Position numbers and translations under genes: made by a program. This document shows, piece after piece, positions 1 through 8,177 of a DNA stretch of 64,000 bases (within the stretch, counting starts at the first letter, position 1; each line of letters starts with the position of its first letter). Origin of the DNA: Sedimentitalea todarodis (GTDB lineage Bacteria; Pseudomonadota; Alphaproteobacteria; Rhodobacterales; Rhodobacteraceae); contig NZ_JASMWN010000001.1 in the NCBI RefSeq assembly GCF_032595355.1, positions 62,001-126,000 of the forward strand, written 5' to 3'. The notes beneath the pieces were generated by a model. The model had not been told where the DNA came from, did not search any database, and saw only the letters and a list, made by a program, of their open reading frames with translations.

Positions 1-506
1 ACGCGCCCCTTGCGCCGCAAAAGGTGTTCGAGAATGGCAAACTCGCGGGGCAAAAGGTCGATCTCGACCCCCTCCCGCGTGACCTTGCGGGCAATCAGAT
101 CCATTTCAAGCGATCCGGCACGCAACACCGTTTGCTGCTCGACGGCCGGGGGGCGTCGTGCCAGTGCGTTGACCCGCGCCGACAGTTCGCCAAAGGCGAA
201 AGGCTTGACGAGGTAGTCATCTCCACCCGCGTTCAACCCGCCGATCCGGTCCTCTACGCCTCCCAGCGAGGTCAGAAACAGGACCGGTGTCCGGTTCCCG
301 GCACCGCGCAATGTCTTGACCAGCGTCAGCCCGTCAATCTCGGGCAGCATCCTGTCCACGATCATCACGTCATAGCTGCCGCCGGTCGCCTGGATCAGCG
401 CCTCGCGCCCATCCGCGACCAGATCAACCGAATGGCCCTCTTCACGCAATCCCCGCGTTATGAACGCGCCGGTGGTGGCATCATCTTCAACAGCCAGAAT
501 TTTCAT
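1..506 (-). CDS. OmpR/PhoB-family response regulator, partial (C-terminus beyond window start)
   Basis: DNA-binding response regulator that would be phosphorylated by a sensor kinase, probably encoded just outside the window. The complement reads MKILAVEDDA from 506 and stays open to base 1 (168 codons). A receiver domain fills residues 1 to about 115: acidic pair D8/D9, phospho-acceptor D51 in IVDRMLPE, T79 and K101 in LVKPF. After a short linker the winged-helix domain begins (LLPREFAILEHLLRRKG), which is the OmpR/PhoB type. The recognition helix is missing because the window ends. The gene diverges from the DegP-like protease at 669 and shares a 162 bp intergenic region with it, so envelope-stress control is possible, but this is inference only. 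Confidence 0.93.
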   Translation of the reverse strand, partial: MKILAVEDDATTGAFITRGLREEGHSVDLVADGREALIQATGGSYDVMIVDRMLPEIDGLTLVKTLRGAGNRTPVLFLTSLGGVEDRIGGLNAGGDDYLVKPFAFGELSARVNALARRPPAVEQQTVLRAGSLEMDLIARKVTREGVEIDLLPREFAILEHLLRRKGR

Positions 507-668
507 CTACCCTCGCAACATCTGCGTCCGACAAGGCATAGTTATGCGATGCGGGAAGGCCCGCCAACCGCCGCGCCGCCCGATGACATATTTGTATAGT
601 AAGCCAAAGACGCCTGTAAGGGCGGGGTCCCATCTGTTGCTCGTCAGTTAAATGAACGGAGCTACTCC
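507..668. promoter_or_regulatory. Divergent promoter region between response regulator and protease
   Basis: This 162 bp gap separates two divergent start codons, so it must hold promoters for both genes. A TATAGT hexamer near 594-599 is a possible -10 for the rightward protease, but no good -35 lies 17 nt upstream. An ACGGAG ribosome binding site lies just before the ATG at 669. Confidence 0.4.
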
Positions 669-1781
669 ATGACCATGACCTATTATGATAGCCGCCTTGC
701 CAGTGTCACGCTGGTTGCGGCGCTCGCCACCACCAGCGTTGTCGCCCTGTCCCCCTCCACCGCGCTTGCGGTCCCTCCGGGTGGCTACGGCGATCTGGTC
801 GAGGCGGTTTCTCCCAGTGTTGTCTTTATCGAAGTGACCGGCAAGGCGTCCGGTACGGGACCTGCCGGCGCGATGCCACAGGGGATGCCCGAAGAACTCC
901 GCAAGCGCTTCGAAAAGATGATCCCGGGTGATCGCGGCGACGCACCGCACAAGGGCGTTGGTTCGGGCTTTATCATTTCCGAGGACGGCCAGATCGTGAC
1001 CAACCATCACGTCGTCGACGGTGCCGACAGCGTTCTCGTCAAGCTGGCCGATGGGCGCAGTTTCGAAGCGACGGTGATTGGCAGCGACGCAATGACCGAT
1101 GTTGCCCTGCTGCAGCTTGCGACCGATGAGTCGCTGCCTGTCGTTGCCTTTGGCGAATCCGACAGTATGCGCGCCGGCGACGAAGTGGTTGCGGTTGGCA
1201 ATCCCTTTGGCCTTGGCGGGACCGTGACCTCCGGCATCATCTCGGCGGTCTCGCGCGACATTCATGCCGGTCCTTATGACGACTTCATCCAGACCGACGC
1301 GGCGATCAACCGGGGCAATTCCGGCGGCCCGCTCTTCAACAACGATGGCGAAGTCATCGGCGTGAACACGGCGATCTTTTCGCCCGATGGTGGCTCTGTC
1401 GGGATCGGCTTTGCTGTGCCATCTGACCTCGTGCAGACGGTTGTCGCCGATTTGCAGGATGACGGCACGATCACGCGCGGCTGGCTGGGTGTGCAGATCC
1501 GTCCGATGTCCGACGAAGTCGCTTCGGTCCTTGGATATGATGGACCAAAGGGCGCGGTTGTCGAAGCCGTCACAGAAGATAGCCCCGCCAACAAGGGTGG
1601 GCTTGAGAAGGGCGACATCATCCTGTCGTTCAACGGTACCGAGATCGTGGAACTGCGCGACCTGACCCGCGCCGTTGCCGATACAGCCCCCGACAAGTCT
1701 GCCGATGTCGAGATTCTGCGCAAAGGTGACAAGATCACCCGCCAGGTCACGGTAGGCACGCTGGGTCAACAGGACGCCTAG
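669..1781 (+). CDS. Periplasmic DegP/HtrA-type serine protease, single PDZ domain
   Basis: ATP-independent protease/chaperone of the HtrA family that degrades misfolded envelope proteins. The 370-residue product starts with an N-terminal signal region (hydrophobic residues 11-34, ending near TALA), so it should act in the periplasm. The trypsin-like domain has an intact triad: H114 in TNHHVV, D144 in MTDVALL, S218 in RGNSGGP. One PDZ domain follows (about residues 270-360, RGWLGVQIRP onward). E. coli DegP and DegQ have two PDZ domains and about 450 residues, so this is the shorter one-PDZ architecture, like DegS but without an obvious retained membrane anchor. A hairpin follows the stop. It stands alone, divergent from a two-component regulator. 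Confidence 0.93.
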   Translation: MTMTYYDSRLASVTLVAALATTSVVALSPSTALAVPPGGYGDLVEAVSPSVVFIEVTGKASGTGPAGAMPQGMPEELRKRFEKMIPGDRGDAPHKGVGSGFIISEDGQIVTNHHVVDGADSVLVKLADGRSFEATVIGSDAMTDVALLQLATDESLPVVAFGESDSMRAGDEVVAVGNPFGLGGTVTSGIISAVSRDIHAGPYDDFIQTDAAINRGNSGGPLFNNDGEVIGVNTAIFSPDGGSVGIGFAVPSDLVQTVVADLQDDGTITRGWLGVQIRPMSDEVASVLGYDGPKGAVVEAVTEDSPANKGGLEKGDIILSFNGTEIVELRDLTRAVADTAPDKSADVEILRKGDKITRQVTVGTLGQQDA

Positions 1782-1788
1782 GGCAACT

Positions 1789-1823
1789 CCGGGTCAGGGT
1801 GAGGCAAGTTCATCCTGACCCGG
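1789..1823 (+). terminator. 10-bp hairpin downstream of the DegP-like gene
   Basis: CCGGGTCAGG at 1789-1798 pairs perfectly with CCTGACCCGG at 1814-1823 around a 15 nt loop, starting 8 nt after the stop codon. No T-run follows, so it is either a Rho-assisted end or a 3'-stabilising hairpin. The rest of 1824-2070 shows no gene; it includes an AT-rich stretch near 1985-1995 that may belong to the promoter of the next gene. Confidence 0.5.
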
Positions 1824-2070
1824 AACGACGCTGACCTCCCAATTCATCGGCGGGCATCCGGCCCTCCGGTGGATAATCCCGTAAGACAAGGGATGTTGCG
1901 GTCCGGTGCAGGGGAGGCGCCGGGCCGCAATGCTGTTTGGCGGCATACGTCCGGTTGGCCCCTCGGCGCCGAACATTCAAGTCATATAAAAAAAGTTCCC
2001 ACTTTTGGCCAAGCTCCCGTTATTAAAGAGATCAGTCGGATTCGCATGGAGTTCGAAATCAGGAGCGGAC

Positions 2071-2811
2071 ATGAAACGGACAGCTACGTTCTTCGCTGCA
2101 CTAGCGCTCCTAGCTGGTCAGGCGAGCGCCCAGAGTTCCGATTGGAATTACACCGCGACTCTCTATGGCTGGTTCGCGGGGCTGGATACCTCCGTGGATA
2201 CTCCGCGGGGTACGATCAACGCTGAGCTCAGCAGCAAGGATGTGTTAGAGGATCTGGACGCATCGCTTATGGCCGCTTTCGAAGCCCGCCGCGGGCCCTG
2301 GGGGTTTGTGGTCGACGGTGTCTACAGCAAGCTCTCTGCGGGAAAAGCCACTCCTTTCGGGCAGTCGTTTTCCGAAGCGGTTGTCGAGACCAAGCTGTCC
2401 CAGGTGACCGGGCTTGCCCTCTATCGCTTTCATTCAAGCCCGACGCTGAAATTTGATGCCGGGGCAGGATTTCGCTGGTTTGATGTCGATATGGGTGTGA
2501 CGCTGACGCCGGGATCGCTGGGCGTCACGCGTACCTCTTCCATCGGAGACAGTTGGGTCGATCCGCTGCTCGCCGCGCGCGTTATCTTGCCGATCAATGA
2601 TGTGTGGACGGCGACGGCGCTTGTCGATTTTGGCGGAACGGGTTCGGACGACAAGACCTGGCAGGCGCTGGCCAGTGTACAGTATCAGTTCAACGACAAT
2701 TGGTCCGCCGCATTCGGATACCGCACGATGAATTTGCAGCATGACATTGGCGGGCGTCCGAACGAGATCACGCTTTCTGGCCCGTTCATCGCTGCCGGTT
2801 TCCGTTTCTGA
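2071..2811 (+). CDS. Outer-membrane beta-barrel protein, function unknown
   Basis: I place the start at the ATG at 2071 rather than an in-frame upstream codon at 2005, because MKRTATFFAALALLAGQASAQ is a textbook signal peptide with an AGGAGCG ribosome site 4-10 nt upstream. The mature part (about 225 residues) alternates short amphipathic strands rich in Y/W/G (YTATLYGWFAGL, WGFVVDGVYSKL, FDAGAGFRWFDV, ASVQYQFNDNWSAAFGY) and ends in Phe (AAGFRF), the usual signal for Bam-dependent barrel insertion. This is probably an 8- to 10-strand barrel. No catalytic motif was seen. It is followed by another barrel gene on the same strand. Confidence 0.82.
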   Translation: MKRTATFFAALALLAGQASAQSSDWNYTATLYGWFAGLDTSVDTPRGTINAELSSKDVLEDLDASLMAAFEARRGPWGFVVDGVYSKLSAGKATPFGQSFSEAVVETKLSQVTGLALYRFHSSPTLKFDAGAGFRWFDVDMGVTLTPGSLGVTRTSSIGDSWVDPLLAARVILPINDVWTATALVDFGGTGSDDKTWQALASVQYQFNDNWSAAFGYRTMNLQHDIGGRPNEITLSGPFIAAGFRF

Positions 2812-2930
2812 CCCGACAACGGCCAGATCCGGTGGTGCGGGCGCTTTGCAATTTGAAATTGTTGCAGAACCTCTGCTATTGAGCGACACACGCGATCACG
2901 TCCAAAACGAGCCACCCGCGAGGGATCACC

Positions 2931-4154
2931 ATGACCAGCGGCCCGACGCTGTCCCTTAAGACGCCAATCAGGTTTCGCGCTGTCTGGTGGTCTGTGCTGT
3001 TGACCGCCCAGTCGATCCTCTTCGTGCAGGCACCGCTTCATGCAGATGAGAGAAAACTCGACCTGACGCCGTTTTCGGACGGAACCGACGACTGGCGAAC
3101 CCGCCAGCTGTTTACCGGTGCCCTGGTGACTTTCTACGGCCAGTTCTCACCCGCGATCCTGAACTATGATGACGGAGCGCTCGGGCGTACCTATGCGCCG
3201 GTCGGAAACTCAAACAAGACGTCGCGCCTTGGTCTGCGATGGCATATCCGACAGCTTGGAAGCTGGAGCCCCATTTTCCGCGCCGAGATCGGTGTCACCC
3301 CGCGACCGTCGAACAGCGTGAACCTGAATACGTCGCAAAACGTCGACTGGCTTGCCGATGAAACCAACCTGCGCAAGCTCGAACTGATCCTGAAACACCC
3401 GAGGTTGGGCGTCCTGACCTTTGGGCAGGGCAGCATGGCCACGGACAGCATCACCGAGGTAGACTACTCCGGCACCAAGGTCGCGGCCTATTCCGATGTG
3501 GCCGCTGTCGCATCCGCACAATTCCTGCGCTTTGCCGATGGCACGCTTTCCATCGCGCAACTGGGTGAATTCATCGACAACTTCGAAGGCTCCAACATCA
3601 CAGGCACCTACGCAGACGGGGACCGGAAGATGCGCGCGCGCTATGATTCGCCCGAGTTCAATGGGCTGATCTTTTCCGCAGCCATCGGCAACGAAGTGCT
3701 TCACGATGACGGAGGAACCAACGCGGACGCGGCGCTGACCTATGAAAGGGATTTGGGCGACTACAAATTTGCATCCGGAATTGGATACAGCTGGAAACCA
3801 GACGCAAGGGTTCTGTCCGGGTCGATGTCGGGCTTGCACAAGGCCAGCGGTCTCAACCTGACCGTTGCGGTCGGAGGGCAGGACGACGGCGGTGATTTTA
3901 GCTATGTAAAGCTTGGCCTGTTGCGGTCCTATTGGGCGGTTGGTGAAACTGCGCTGTCGATAGATTTCTATCAGGGGAATGATATCTATTCCGCCGGTTC
4001 CCGATCCCGTTCTGTCGGTCTTGCCTTCGTGCAATCCTTTGATCGGTTGAACGTTCAGGGTTTTGCCTTGCTGCGCCGGTATTCCTTTGATGCGCGCGAT
4101 GCTGATTTTCTGGACAGCACCGCTATGATGACCGGTCTCCGTTGGGTCTTTTGA
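2931..4154 (+). CDS. Porin-like outer-membrane protein
   Basis: A 407-residue protein with a long N-terminal signal region (hydrophobic core about residues 18-38, cleavage after PLHA). The ATG at 2931 follows GAGGGATCACC. After a short periplasmic start (DERKLDLTPF) the sequence is a run of alternating beta-strands with periplasmic turns, and it ends in GLRWVF, an aromatic C-terminus. The phrases VTFYGQFSPAILNYDDG and LRKLELILKHPRLGVLTFGQGS resemble Gram-negative porin barrels, where the first strand contains YGQ and a later strand FGRxS. Substrate and trimer state cannot be read from the sequence. It is convergent with the SDR gene. Confidence 0.75.
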   Translation: MTSGPTLSLKTPIRFRAVWWSVLLTAQSILFVQAPLHADERKLDLTPFSDGTDDWRTRQLFTGALVTFYGQFSPAILNYDDGALGRTYAPVGNSNKTSRLGLRWHIRQLGSWSPIFRAEIGVTPRPSNSVNLNTSQNVDWLADETNLRKLELILKHPRLGVLTFGQGSMATDSITEVDYSGTKVAAYSDVAAVASAQFLRFADGTLSIAQLGEFIDNFEGSNITGTYADGDRKMRARYDSPEFNGLIFSAAIGNEVLHDDGGTNADAALTYERDLGDYKFASGIGYSWKPDARVLSGSMSGLHKASGLNLTVAVGGQDDGGDFSYVKLGLLRSYWAVGETALSIDFYQGNDIYSAGSRSRSVGLAFVQSFDRLNVQGFALLRRYSFDARDADFLDSTAMMTGLRWVF

Positions 4155-4229
4155 CGGCCAGTCGGGCGAAAGAGCCACGAATTCATGCTCGATCCTGACA
4201 GATCGGTCACAAACGGTGCCTGATGCACA

Positions 4230-4248
4230 TCCGGTCCATCCCACCGGA
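4230..4248. terminator. Small hairpin between convergent genes
   Basis: TCCGGT (4230-4235) and ACCGGA (4243-4248) form a 6-bp stem with a 7-nt loop between the converging porin and SDR genes. No T-run flanks it, so it is only a weak bidirectional terminator candidate. Confidence 0.28.
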
Positions 4249-4249
4249 C

Positions 4250-5002
4250 TTAGGTCCGCAGGGCGGGCAAACCAACGCCGGTGCTTTCAAATCCACCATC
4301 TGAGGCGATAATCTGACCGGTGACATAGCTCGCCTTGTCCGAGCAGAGGAAGGTGATCACCTCGGCAATCTCGCGTTCAGTGCCATAGCGATTGAGCGGG
4401 ATCGCATCGTGGTAACTGGCGATGATTTCCGGCGAGTGAACCGCCATCGCCAGCTTGGTGCGGACCGGACCGGGGCAAACGCAATTGGCGCGAATGCCAT
4501 ATTCGCCCAGCTCGGCCGCTTGCTGTTTGGTCAACTGGATGACTGCGGCTTTGGAGGTTCCGTAGGCAACTCTCAGAGTCGAGGCTCGCAATCCCGAGAT
4601 CGACGCGATGTTTACCAGTGCGCCGCGTGTGTCGCGAAGGGCGGAAATGCAGGCTTGCGACACCAGGAAGACACCGTCCAGATTGGTTGCCATAACTTCA
4701 CGCCAGCGATCAAAGCCGGTGTCTTCGATCGGGCCGAAATCGGCGACGCCTGCATTGTTCACGACAGCATCGATCCGGCCAAAGGTCTGGCGGACACTGT
4801 CTACCATCGCGTCAACCTGTGACGGGATCGATACGTCGTACTCGAACGGGCTGACCTTGTTCAGTCCGGTGGACGCGTCGCTCAGAGCGTCTCCATCGCG
4901 GTCGACCATCGCGACGCGCCATCCGTGCTCGATGAACAACTGCGTGGTTGCAAGGCCAATCCCACGGGCGGCTCCGGTGACGAGGGCTACTTTTTCCGAC
5001 AT
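4250..5002 (-). CDS. Short-chain dehydrogenase/reductase (SDR)
   Basis: Classical NAD(P)-dependent SDR of 250 residues, the normal family length. Seen in the sequence: cofactor motif TGAARGIG at 9-16, D34 after the second strand (suggesting NAD rather than NADP preference), NNAG at 82-85, N107, and catalytic S134, Y147 and K151 (YGTSK). The C-terminus carries the usual CPGPVRT and TGQIIASDGG segments. Substrate is unknown; relatives include FabG-like and sugar or alcohol dehydrogenases. It is monocistronic, convergent with the porin gene on one side and divergent from the ParA gene on the other. The 268 bp upstream hold no gene that I recognise. Confidence 0.9.
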   Translation of the reverse strand: MSEKVALVTGAARGIGLATTQLFIEHGWRVAMVDRDGDALSDASTGLNKVSPFEYDVSIPSQVDAMVDSVRQTFGRIDAVVNNAGVADFGPIEDTGFDRWREVMATNLDGVFLVSQACISALRDTRGALVNIASISGLRASTLRVAYGTSKAAVIQLTKQQAAELGEYGIRANCVCPGPVRTKLAMAVHSPEIIASYHDAIPLNRYGTEREIAEVITFLCSDKASYVTGQIIASDGGFESTGVGLPALRT

Positions 5003-5270
5003 TCTGGACCTTCTTTTGGTTAGGGACTTCCGGTTGGGCTACTTTCGACCGGCAGTCGAGGGAAGCTCAATCCCTTTTTCCAAGTTCCCTGCGGGTCTCG
5101 CAATGTGCGATCTGGACGCGAACGATGGTGCGCGCCATTGACCAGCAAAGCCAGCCTTGCGCAGAAACGCGTTGCCGGCCCAAGGCTTGCATAAAATCAG
5201 CAACAGTGATTGCCCATTGCGCCCTTGGGGCAAGCGGGTAATCTGCGGCGCAGCACTTTGGGGGGCGTCC

Positions 5271-5903
5271 ATGAGTCATATCATCGCTATCGCACAGCAA
5301 AAGGGCGGGTCGGGCAAGACGACGCTGGCTGTGAATCTCGCGGTCGGATTTGCGCGGGAGGGTAAATCGGTGGCCTTGATCGATACCGATCCGCAAGGCA
5401 GCGCCGGGCGCTGGTTCATGATGCGTGTGGAGATGATGGAGGAACCCGGAATCGAGTTTTCGACGGCCTCGGCCTGGGGCATTTCCTATGAGTGCCGCAA
5501 ACTCGCGCAAAGCCATGACATCGTGATTATCGATACACCACCAAAGGCCGACAGCGATCTGCGCCCGGCCTTGCGGGCCGCCGACCTGGTGCTGGTACCG
5601 GTCGCAACGTCGCATGTCGATCTATGGGCAGTGGAAGCCGTTCTGGAGTTGGCGGAGCGCGCCGGAAAGCCGGCAATCATGGTGATGACCCGTGCGCGTG
5701 CCGGAACACGCCTCTCTGCGGATGTGGGCGAAAAGGCAGCCGCGATGGCGGCCGAAGTCGCCGAATCGCCGATGAACAACCGGGTTGTCTACGCGGAAAC
5801 GCTGGGACAGGGGCGTGCCGCGCTCGAGGCCCCGAAAGGACCGGCACATGCCGAGGTACAAACACTCGTGCGTGAAATTGCGGCAAGGCTGTCGCAGGTA
5901 TGA
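5271..5903 (+). CDS. Orphan ParA/MinD-family ATPase
   Basis: A 210-residue P-loop ATPase of the ParA family. The deviant Walker A (KGGSGKTT, signature K11 and K16), the A' box IDTDPQGS (D38, D40) and Walker B IIDTPP (D88) are all present. I start at the ATG at 5271 after GGGGGGCG; the longer frame upstream adds a non-conserved basic peptide. It lacks the N-terminal helix-turn-helix of plasmid ParA proteins and no parB or parS-like gene lies nearby, so it is an orphan. Members of this type position chromosome regions, chemoreceptor clusters or other cargo, but the cargo here is unknown. Next gene is 29 nt downstream, possibly co-transcribed. Confidence 0.9.
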   Translation: MSHIIAIAQQKGGSGKTTLAVNLAVGFAREGKSVALIDTDPQGSAGRWFMMRVEMMEEPGIEFSTASAWGISYECRKLAQSHDIVIIDTPPKADSDLRPALRAADLVLVPVATSHVDLWAVEAVLELAERAGKPAIMVMTRARAGTRLSADVGEKAAAMAAEVAESPMNNRVVYAETLGQGRAALEAPKGPAHAEVQTLVREIAARLSQV

Positions 5904-5932
5904 TAGGCTGATCCCATAGCAAGGAAGAACCG

Positions 5933-6253
5933 ATGCAAACCATCATCAAAGACAGCGGACACCAGACCGTCATCACCACATTCGAAATGTCACCGGGCAC
6001 TTGCCAGGACCTGCTGGATGCGCTCGCCGACGCCTACGAGGCGTTTATCAGCAAGCAGCCGGGGTTCATCGCCGCCAGCCTGCATGTCAATGACGCCCAA
6101 ACCCGGATTGCCAACTATTCCCAATGGCAGAAACGCGAGGATTTTCAGGCCATGCTGCGCAGCGACGAAATGCGCAAGCGCAACCGCAAGATAAACGAGC
6201 TGTGTCGATCGTTCGAGCCGGTGATGTACGAAGTGACGGGAACTTTTGGATAA
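5933..6253 (+). CDS. Antibiotic biosynthesis monooxygenase (ABM)-fold protein
   Basis: A 106-residue ferredoxin-like ABM-fold protein. The pattern of strand (TVITTFEMSPG), helix (LLDALADAYEAFISKQPGFI), strand (AASLHVNDAQTRIANYSQW) and helix (REDFQAMLRSDEMRKRNRKI) matches the family, whose members are cofactor-free oxygenases, haem-degrading enzymes or small binding proteins. No Asn/His/Trp haem-oxygenase signature is obvious, so the reaction is left open. It starts 29 nt after the ParA gene with an AGGAAG site (5920-5925) and is likely co-transcribed with it. Confidence 0.75.
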   Translation: MQTIIKDSGHQTVITTFEMSPGTCQDLLDALADAYEAFISKQPGFIAASLHVNDAQTRIANYSQWQKREDFQAMLRSDEMRKRNRKINELCRSFEPVMYEVTGTFG

Positions 6254-6274
6254 AGGTGGGCGGCGTCCCGTTTC

Positions 6275-6288
6275 CTGATTTGGGTCAA
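6275..6288. promoter_or_regulatory. FNR/FnrL-like binding site upstream of usp
   Basis: CTGATTTGGGTCAA fits the Fnr/FnrL dyad TTGA-N6-TCAA with one mismatch (CTGA/TCAA). Its centre lies 61 nt upstream of the usp ATG, which allows a class II activator position if transcription starts near 6323. Control of universal stress proteins by FnrL is known in purple bacteria; application here is inference. Confidence 0.5.
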
Positions 6289-6342
6289 GGACATATGTGA
6301 CAAAATAGTGCAGCCTTTCTTTGAACCAATGGAGGGTTTCCC

Positions 6343-6750
6343 ATGTATCAGAACATACTTGTACCGATCGCCTTCGACACCGACCGCGACACGTCCGGCC
6401 CACTCAAGCTGGCGCAACTGCTGGCCTCGCCAGAAGCAAAGATCACGCTGTTGCACGTGGTCGAGCACATACCGGGATATGCGATCTCCTATATGCCCCA
6501 AGACTATCTCAAAGCGGCCCGTGATGCCATTCAGGAGCAGCTTGATGACATGGCCGCGACAATTCCCAATGCCACGGGCGTGGTGATCGAAGGGCACTCG
6601 GGCCGGTCGATACTGGACTGGGCAGAAAGCAACTTACCGGATCTGATCATCATTGCGTCGCATCGTCCGGGAATGCAGGATCTGCTGCTGGGCTCGACCG
6701 CCTCGCAGGTGGTGCGCCATGCGGCCTGTGCCGTACATGTGGTGCGCTGA
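6343..6750 (+). CDS. Universal stress protein, UspF/UspG-like
   Basis: A 135-residue single Usp domain (MYQNILVPIAFD at the start, AACAVHVVR at the end). The nucleotide-loop region reads IIASHRPGMQDLLLGSTASQVVRHA, which is shorter than the GxxG-x9-G(S/T) loop of UspA-like ATP binders and resembles the ASHRP version of E. coli UspF. The ATG follows a GGAGGG site (6329-6334). An FNR-like dyad upstream suggests induction under low oxygen. It is followed by an inverted repeat and a convergent gene. Confidence 0.92.
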   Translation: MYQNILVPIAFDTDRDTSGPLKLAQLLASPEAKITLLHVVEHIPGYAISYMPQDYLKAARDAIQEQLDDMAATIPNATGVVIEGHSGRSILDWAESNLPDLIIIASHRPGMQDLLLGSTASQVVRHAACAVHVVR

Positions 6751-6763
6751 GCGGCAGGTCCAA

Positions 6764-6862
6764 AGCGTTTCGCGTTAAATTTGAATCGCCTAACGTTGCC
6801 TGAAATCGCAGTTTTCAACGCAATAGCCGATGCCAGATGACCCGGGCTTAGCGCGAAACGCT
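6764..6862. repeat. 99-bp segment bounded by 11-bp inverted repeats
   Basis: AGCGTTTCGCG (6764-6774) and CGCGAAACGCT (6852-6862) are perfect inverted copies 77 bp apart, filling the space between the convergent usp gene and the secreted hypothetical. The layout could be a widely spaced stem-loop, two oppositely oriented copies of a short extragenic repeat, or a very small non-autonomous element. Confidence 0.5.
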
Positions 6863-7366
6863 CTAGGACCGCAGGAACACCTTGTCGGAATCCAGAGCGC
6901 TGGCGATCCGGGCAAAGTGATCGCCACCGGAGTTGGCCGATCTGAGCAGTTGCGTCGTTGCCTCGTCGAGCGCGGCCGTAAAGGCCGCCTTGGAGCGCGG
7001 AACCGCAGCCTCGGATATCGCGGCAAAGCTCTTGCCCCGGCGTCGCATTGGTTTCGCCGCCGGGTCGGCGTTGGCGTTTACCACGTTGGCCAGCGTGTAT
7101 TCCACATCGCGCAGAGCCTGTTGCGCAGGGGCATAGGCAGGGTTTCCTGCCAGTTGTTTACCGGCGGCCTGATAGTTCTGGCGATAGCAGTCATAGCGAT
7201 AGACCGATTCCAGCGCACGGCATTGCCGCAACCCCTGCTCCAGCAGGCGTACGACGCGGTTGGTCGTGCGGTCGCTCAGGCCTGACTTGGCTTTCCCATA
7301 GCCCTGCGCAAGGACACCGGTTGCGGCGAGAACAAGGATCAGCAGGATAGGAAACAGACGGGTCAT
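6863..7366 (-). CDS. Secreted hypothetical protein
   Basis: A 167-residue protein with an N-terminal signal peptide (MTRLFPILLILVLAATGVLAQ). The mature part is helical and basic. It has two cysteines (C49 in RQCRAL and C60 in RYDCYR) that could form a disulfide, and an MRRRGKS patch near 107-113. The stop overlaps the edge of the inverted repeat at 6852-6862. I recognise no domain. It lies 62 nt downstream of rpe on the same strand and may be co-transcribed with it. Conserved secreted proteins of this sort are common in Rhodobacteraceae, but I assign no role. Confidence 0.7.
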   Translation of the reverse strand: MTRLFPILLILVLAATGVLAQGYGKAKSGLSDRTTNRVVRLLEQGLRQCRALESVYRYDCYRQNYQAAGKQLAGNPAYAPAQQALRDVEYTLANVVNANADPAAKPMRRRGKSFAAISEAAVPRSKAAFTAALDEATTQLLRSANSGGDHFARIASALDSDKVFLRS

Positions 7367-7428
7367 CAGTTGGGTCCTCCTCGGGTACGGGCGACAAGGG
7401 ATAGCACGCCCATGCCGGAACCGTTTGA

Positions 7429-8118
7429 TCAGGCATATACGCCTTCTGCGGCCTCGCGAATGGCGCGGATGTTGGTGCCATAGGGATCGGGGTTGCTGGC
7501 GGATCCCCCGCGAAACACCGCCGATCCGGCCACCAGCACATCGGCCCCGGCGCGTGCCACCAGCAGTGCGGTGTTCGGATCAACCCCGCCGTCGATCTCG
7601 ATATGCACCGGGCGATCCCCGATCAGGGCGCGCAGGGCGCGAATCTTGCCGGTCATGTCGATGAATTTCTGCCCGCCAAAGCCGGGGTTCACCGTCATCA
7701 CGCAAACCAGATCGATCATGTCGAGCAGCGGTTCAATCGCGCTCGCAGGCGTGCCGGGGTTGAGCGCGATGCCGGCCTTGGCACCGGCCGCCCGGATCGC
7801 CTGTAAGGTGCGGTGGATATGCGGGCCGGCTTCGGCATGGGCGGTGATCACATCCGCACCGGCGGCAGCAAAGGCATCGATATAGGGGTCGACCGGCGAA
7901 ATCATCAGATGCACGTCCATCACACCCTTGATATGCGGGCGAATGGCGGCGCAGGTGGCGGGGCCAAAGGTAATGTTCGGCACGAAATGCCCGTCCATCA
8001 CATCCACATGCACCCAATCCGCTCCCTGTGCTTCGATCGCCTCACACTCTGCACCGAAATTGGCGAAGTCGGCAGCAAGGATAGAGGGGGCGATCTTGAT
8101 CTTGCGGTCAAATGACAT
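7429..8118 (-). CDS. rpe: Ribulose-phosphate 3-epimerase
   Basis: Interconverts ribulose 5-phosphate and xylulose 5-phosphate in the pentose phosphate or Calvin pathway, in the cytoplasm. The 229-residue TIM barrel has all the family markers: IAPSILAADFANFG, HVDVMDGHFVPNITFGP (metal and catalytic Asp), DVHLMI, MTVNPGFGGQKF and EIDGGV with the second catalytic Asp, then the phosphate loop (VAGSAVF). Length is normal. It lies 59 nt downstream of the glycan operon's methyltransferase on the same strand, so read-through from that operon is possible, though the role looks like housekeeping. Confidence 0.97.
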   Translation of the reverse strand: MSFDRKIKIAPSILAADFANFGAECEAIEAQGADWVHVDVMDGHFVPNITFGPATCAAIRPHIKGVMDVHLMISPVDPYIDAFAAAGADVITAHAEAGPHIHRTLQAIRAAGAKAGIALNPGTPASAIEPLLDMIDLVCVMTVNPGFGGQKFIDMTGKIRALRALIGDRPVHIEIDGGVDPNTALLVARAGADVLVAGSAVFRGGSASNPDPYGTNIRAIREAAEGVYA

Positions 8119-8177
8119 AGGGCACCTTTAGGCTGAGTTGAGACCCATATAACCGCACGCAAGCGCAGGCGGAAGGG

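Noticed and set aside
648..1769. 373-codon minus-strand frame antisense to the DegP-like gene
   Set aside because: The plus-strand product has a full catalytic triad and signal peptide; the antisense product has no recognisable domain and is rich in Arg/Gly/His, typical of high-GC shadow frames.
5157..5270. Longer ParA start at 5157
   Set aside because: The additional 38 residues are not typical of the family and the ATG at 5271 has a purine-rich ribosome site.
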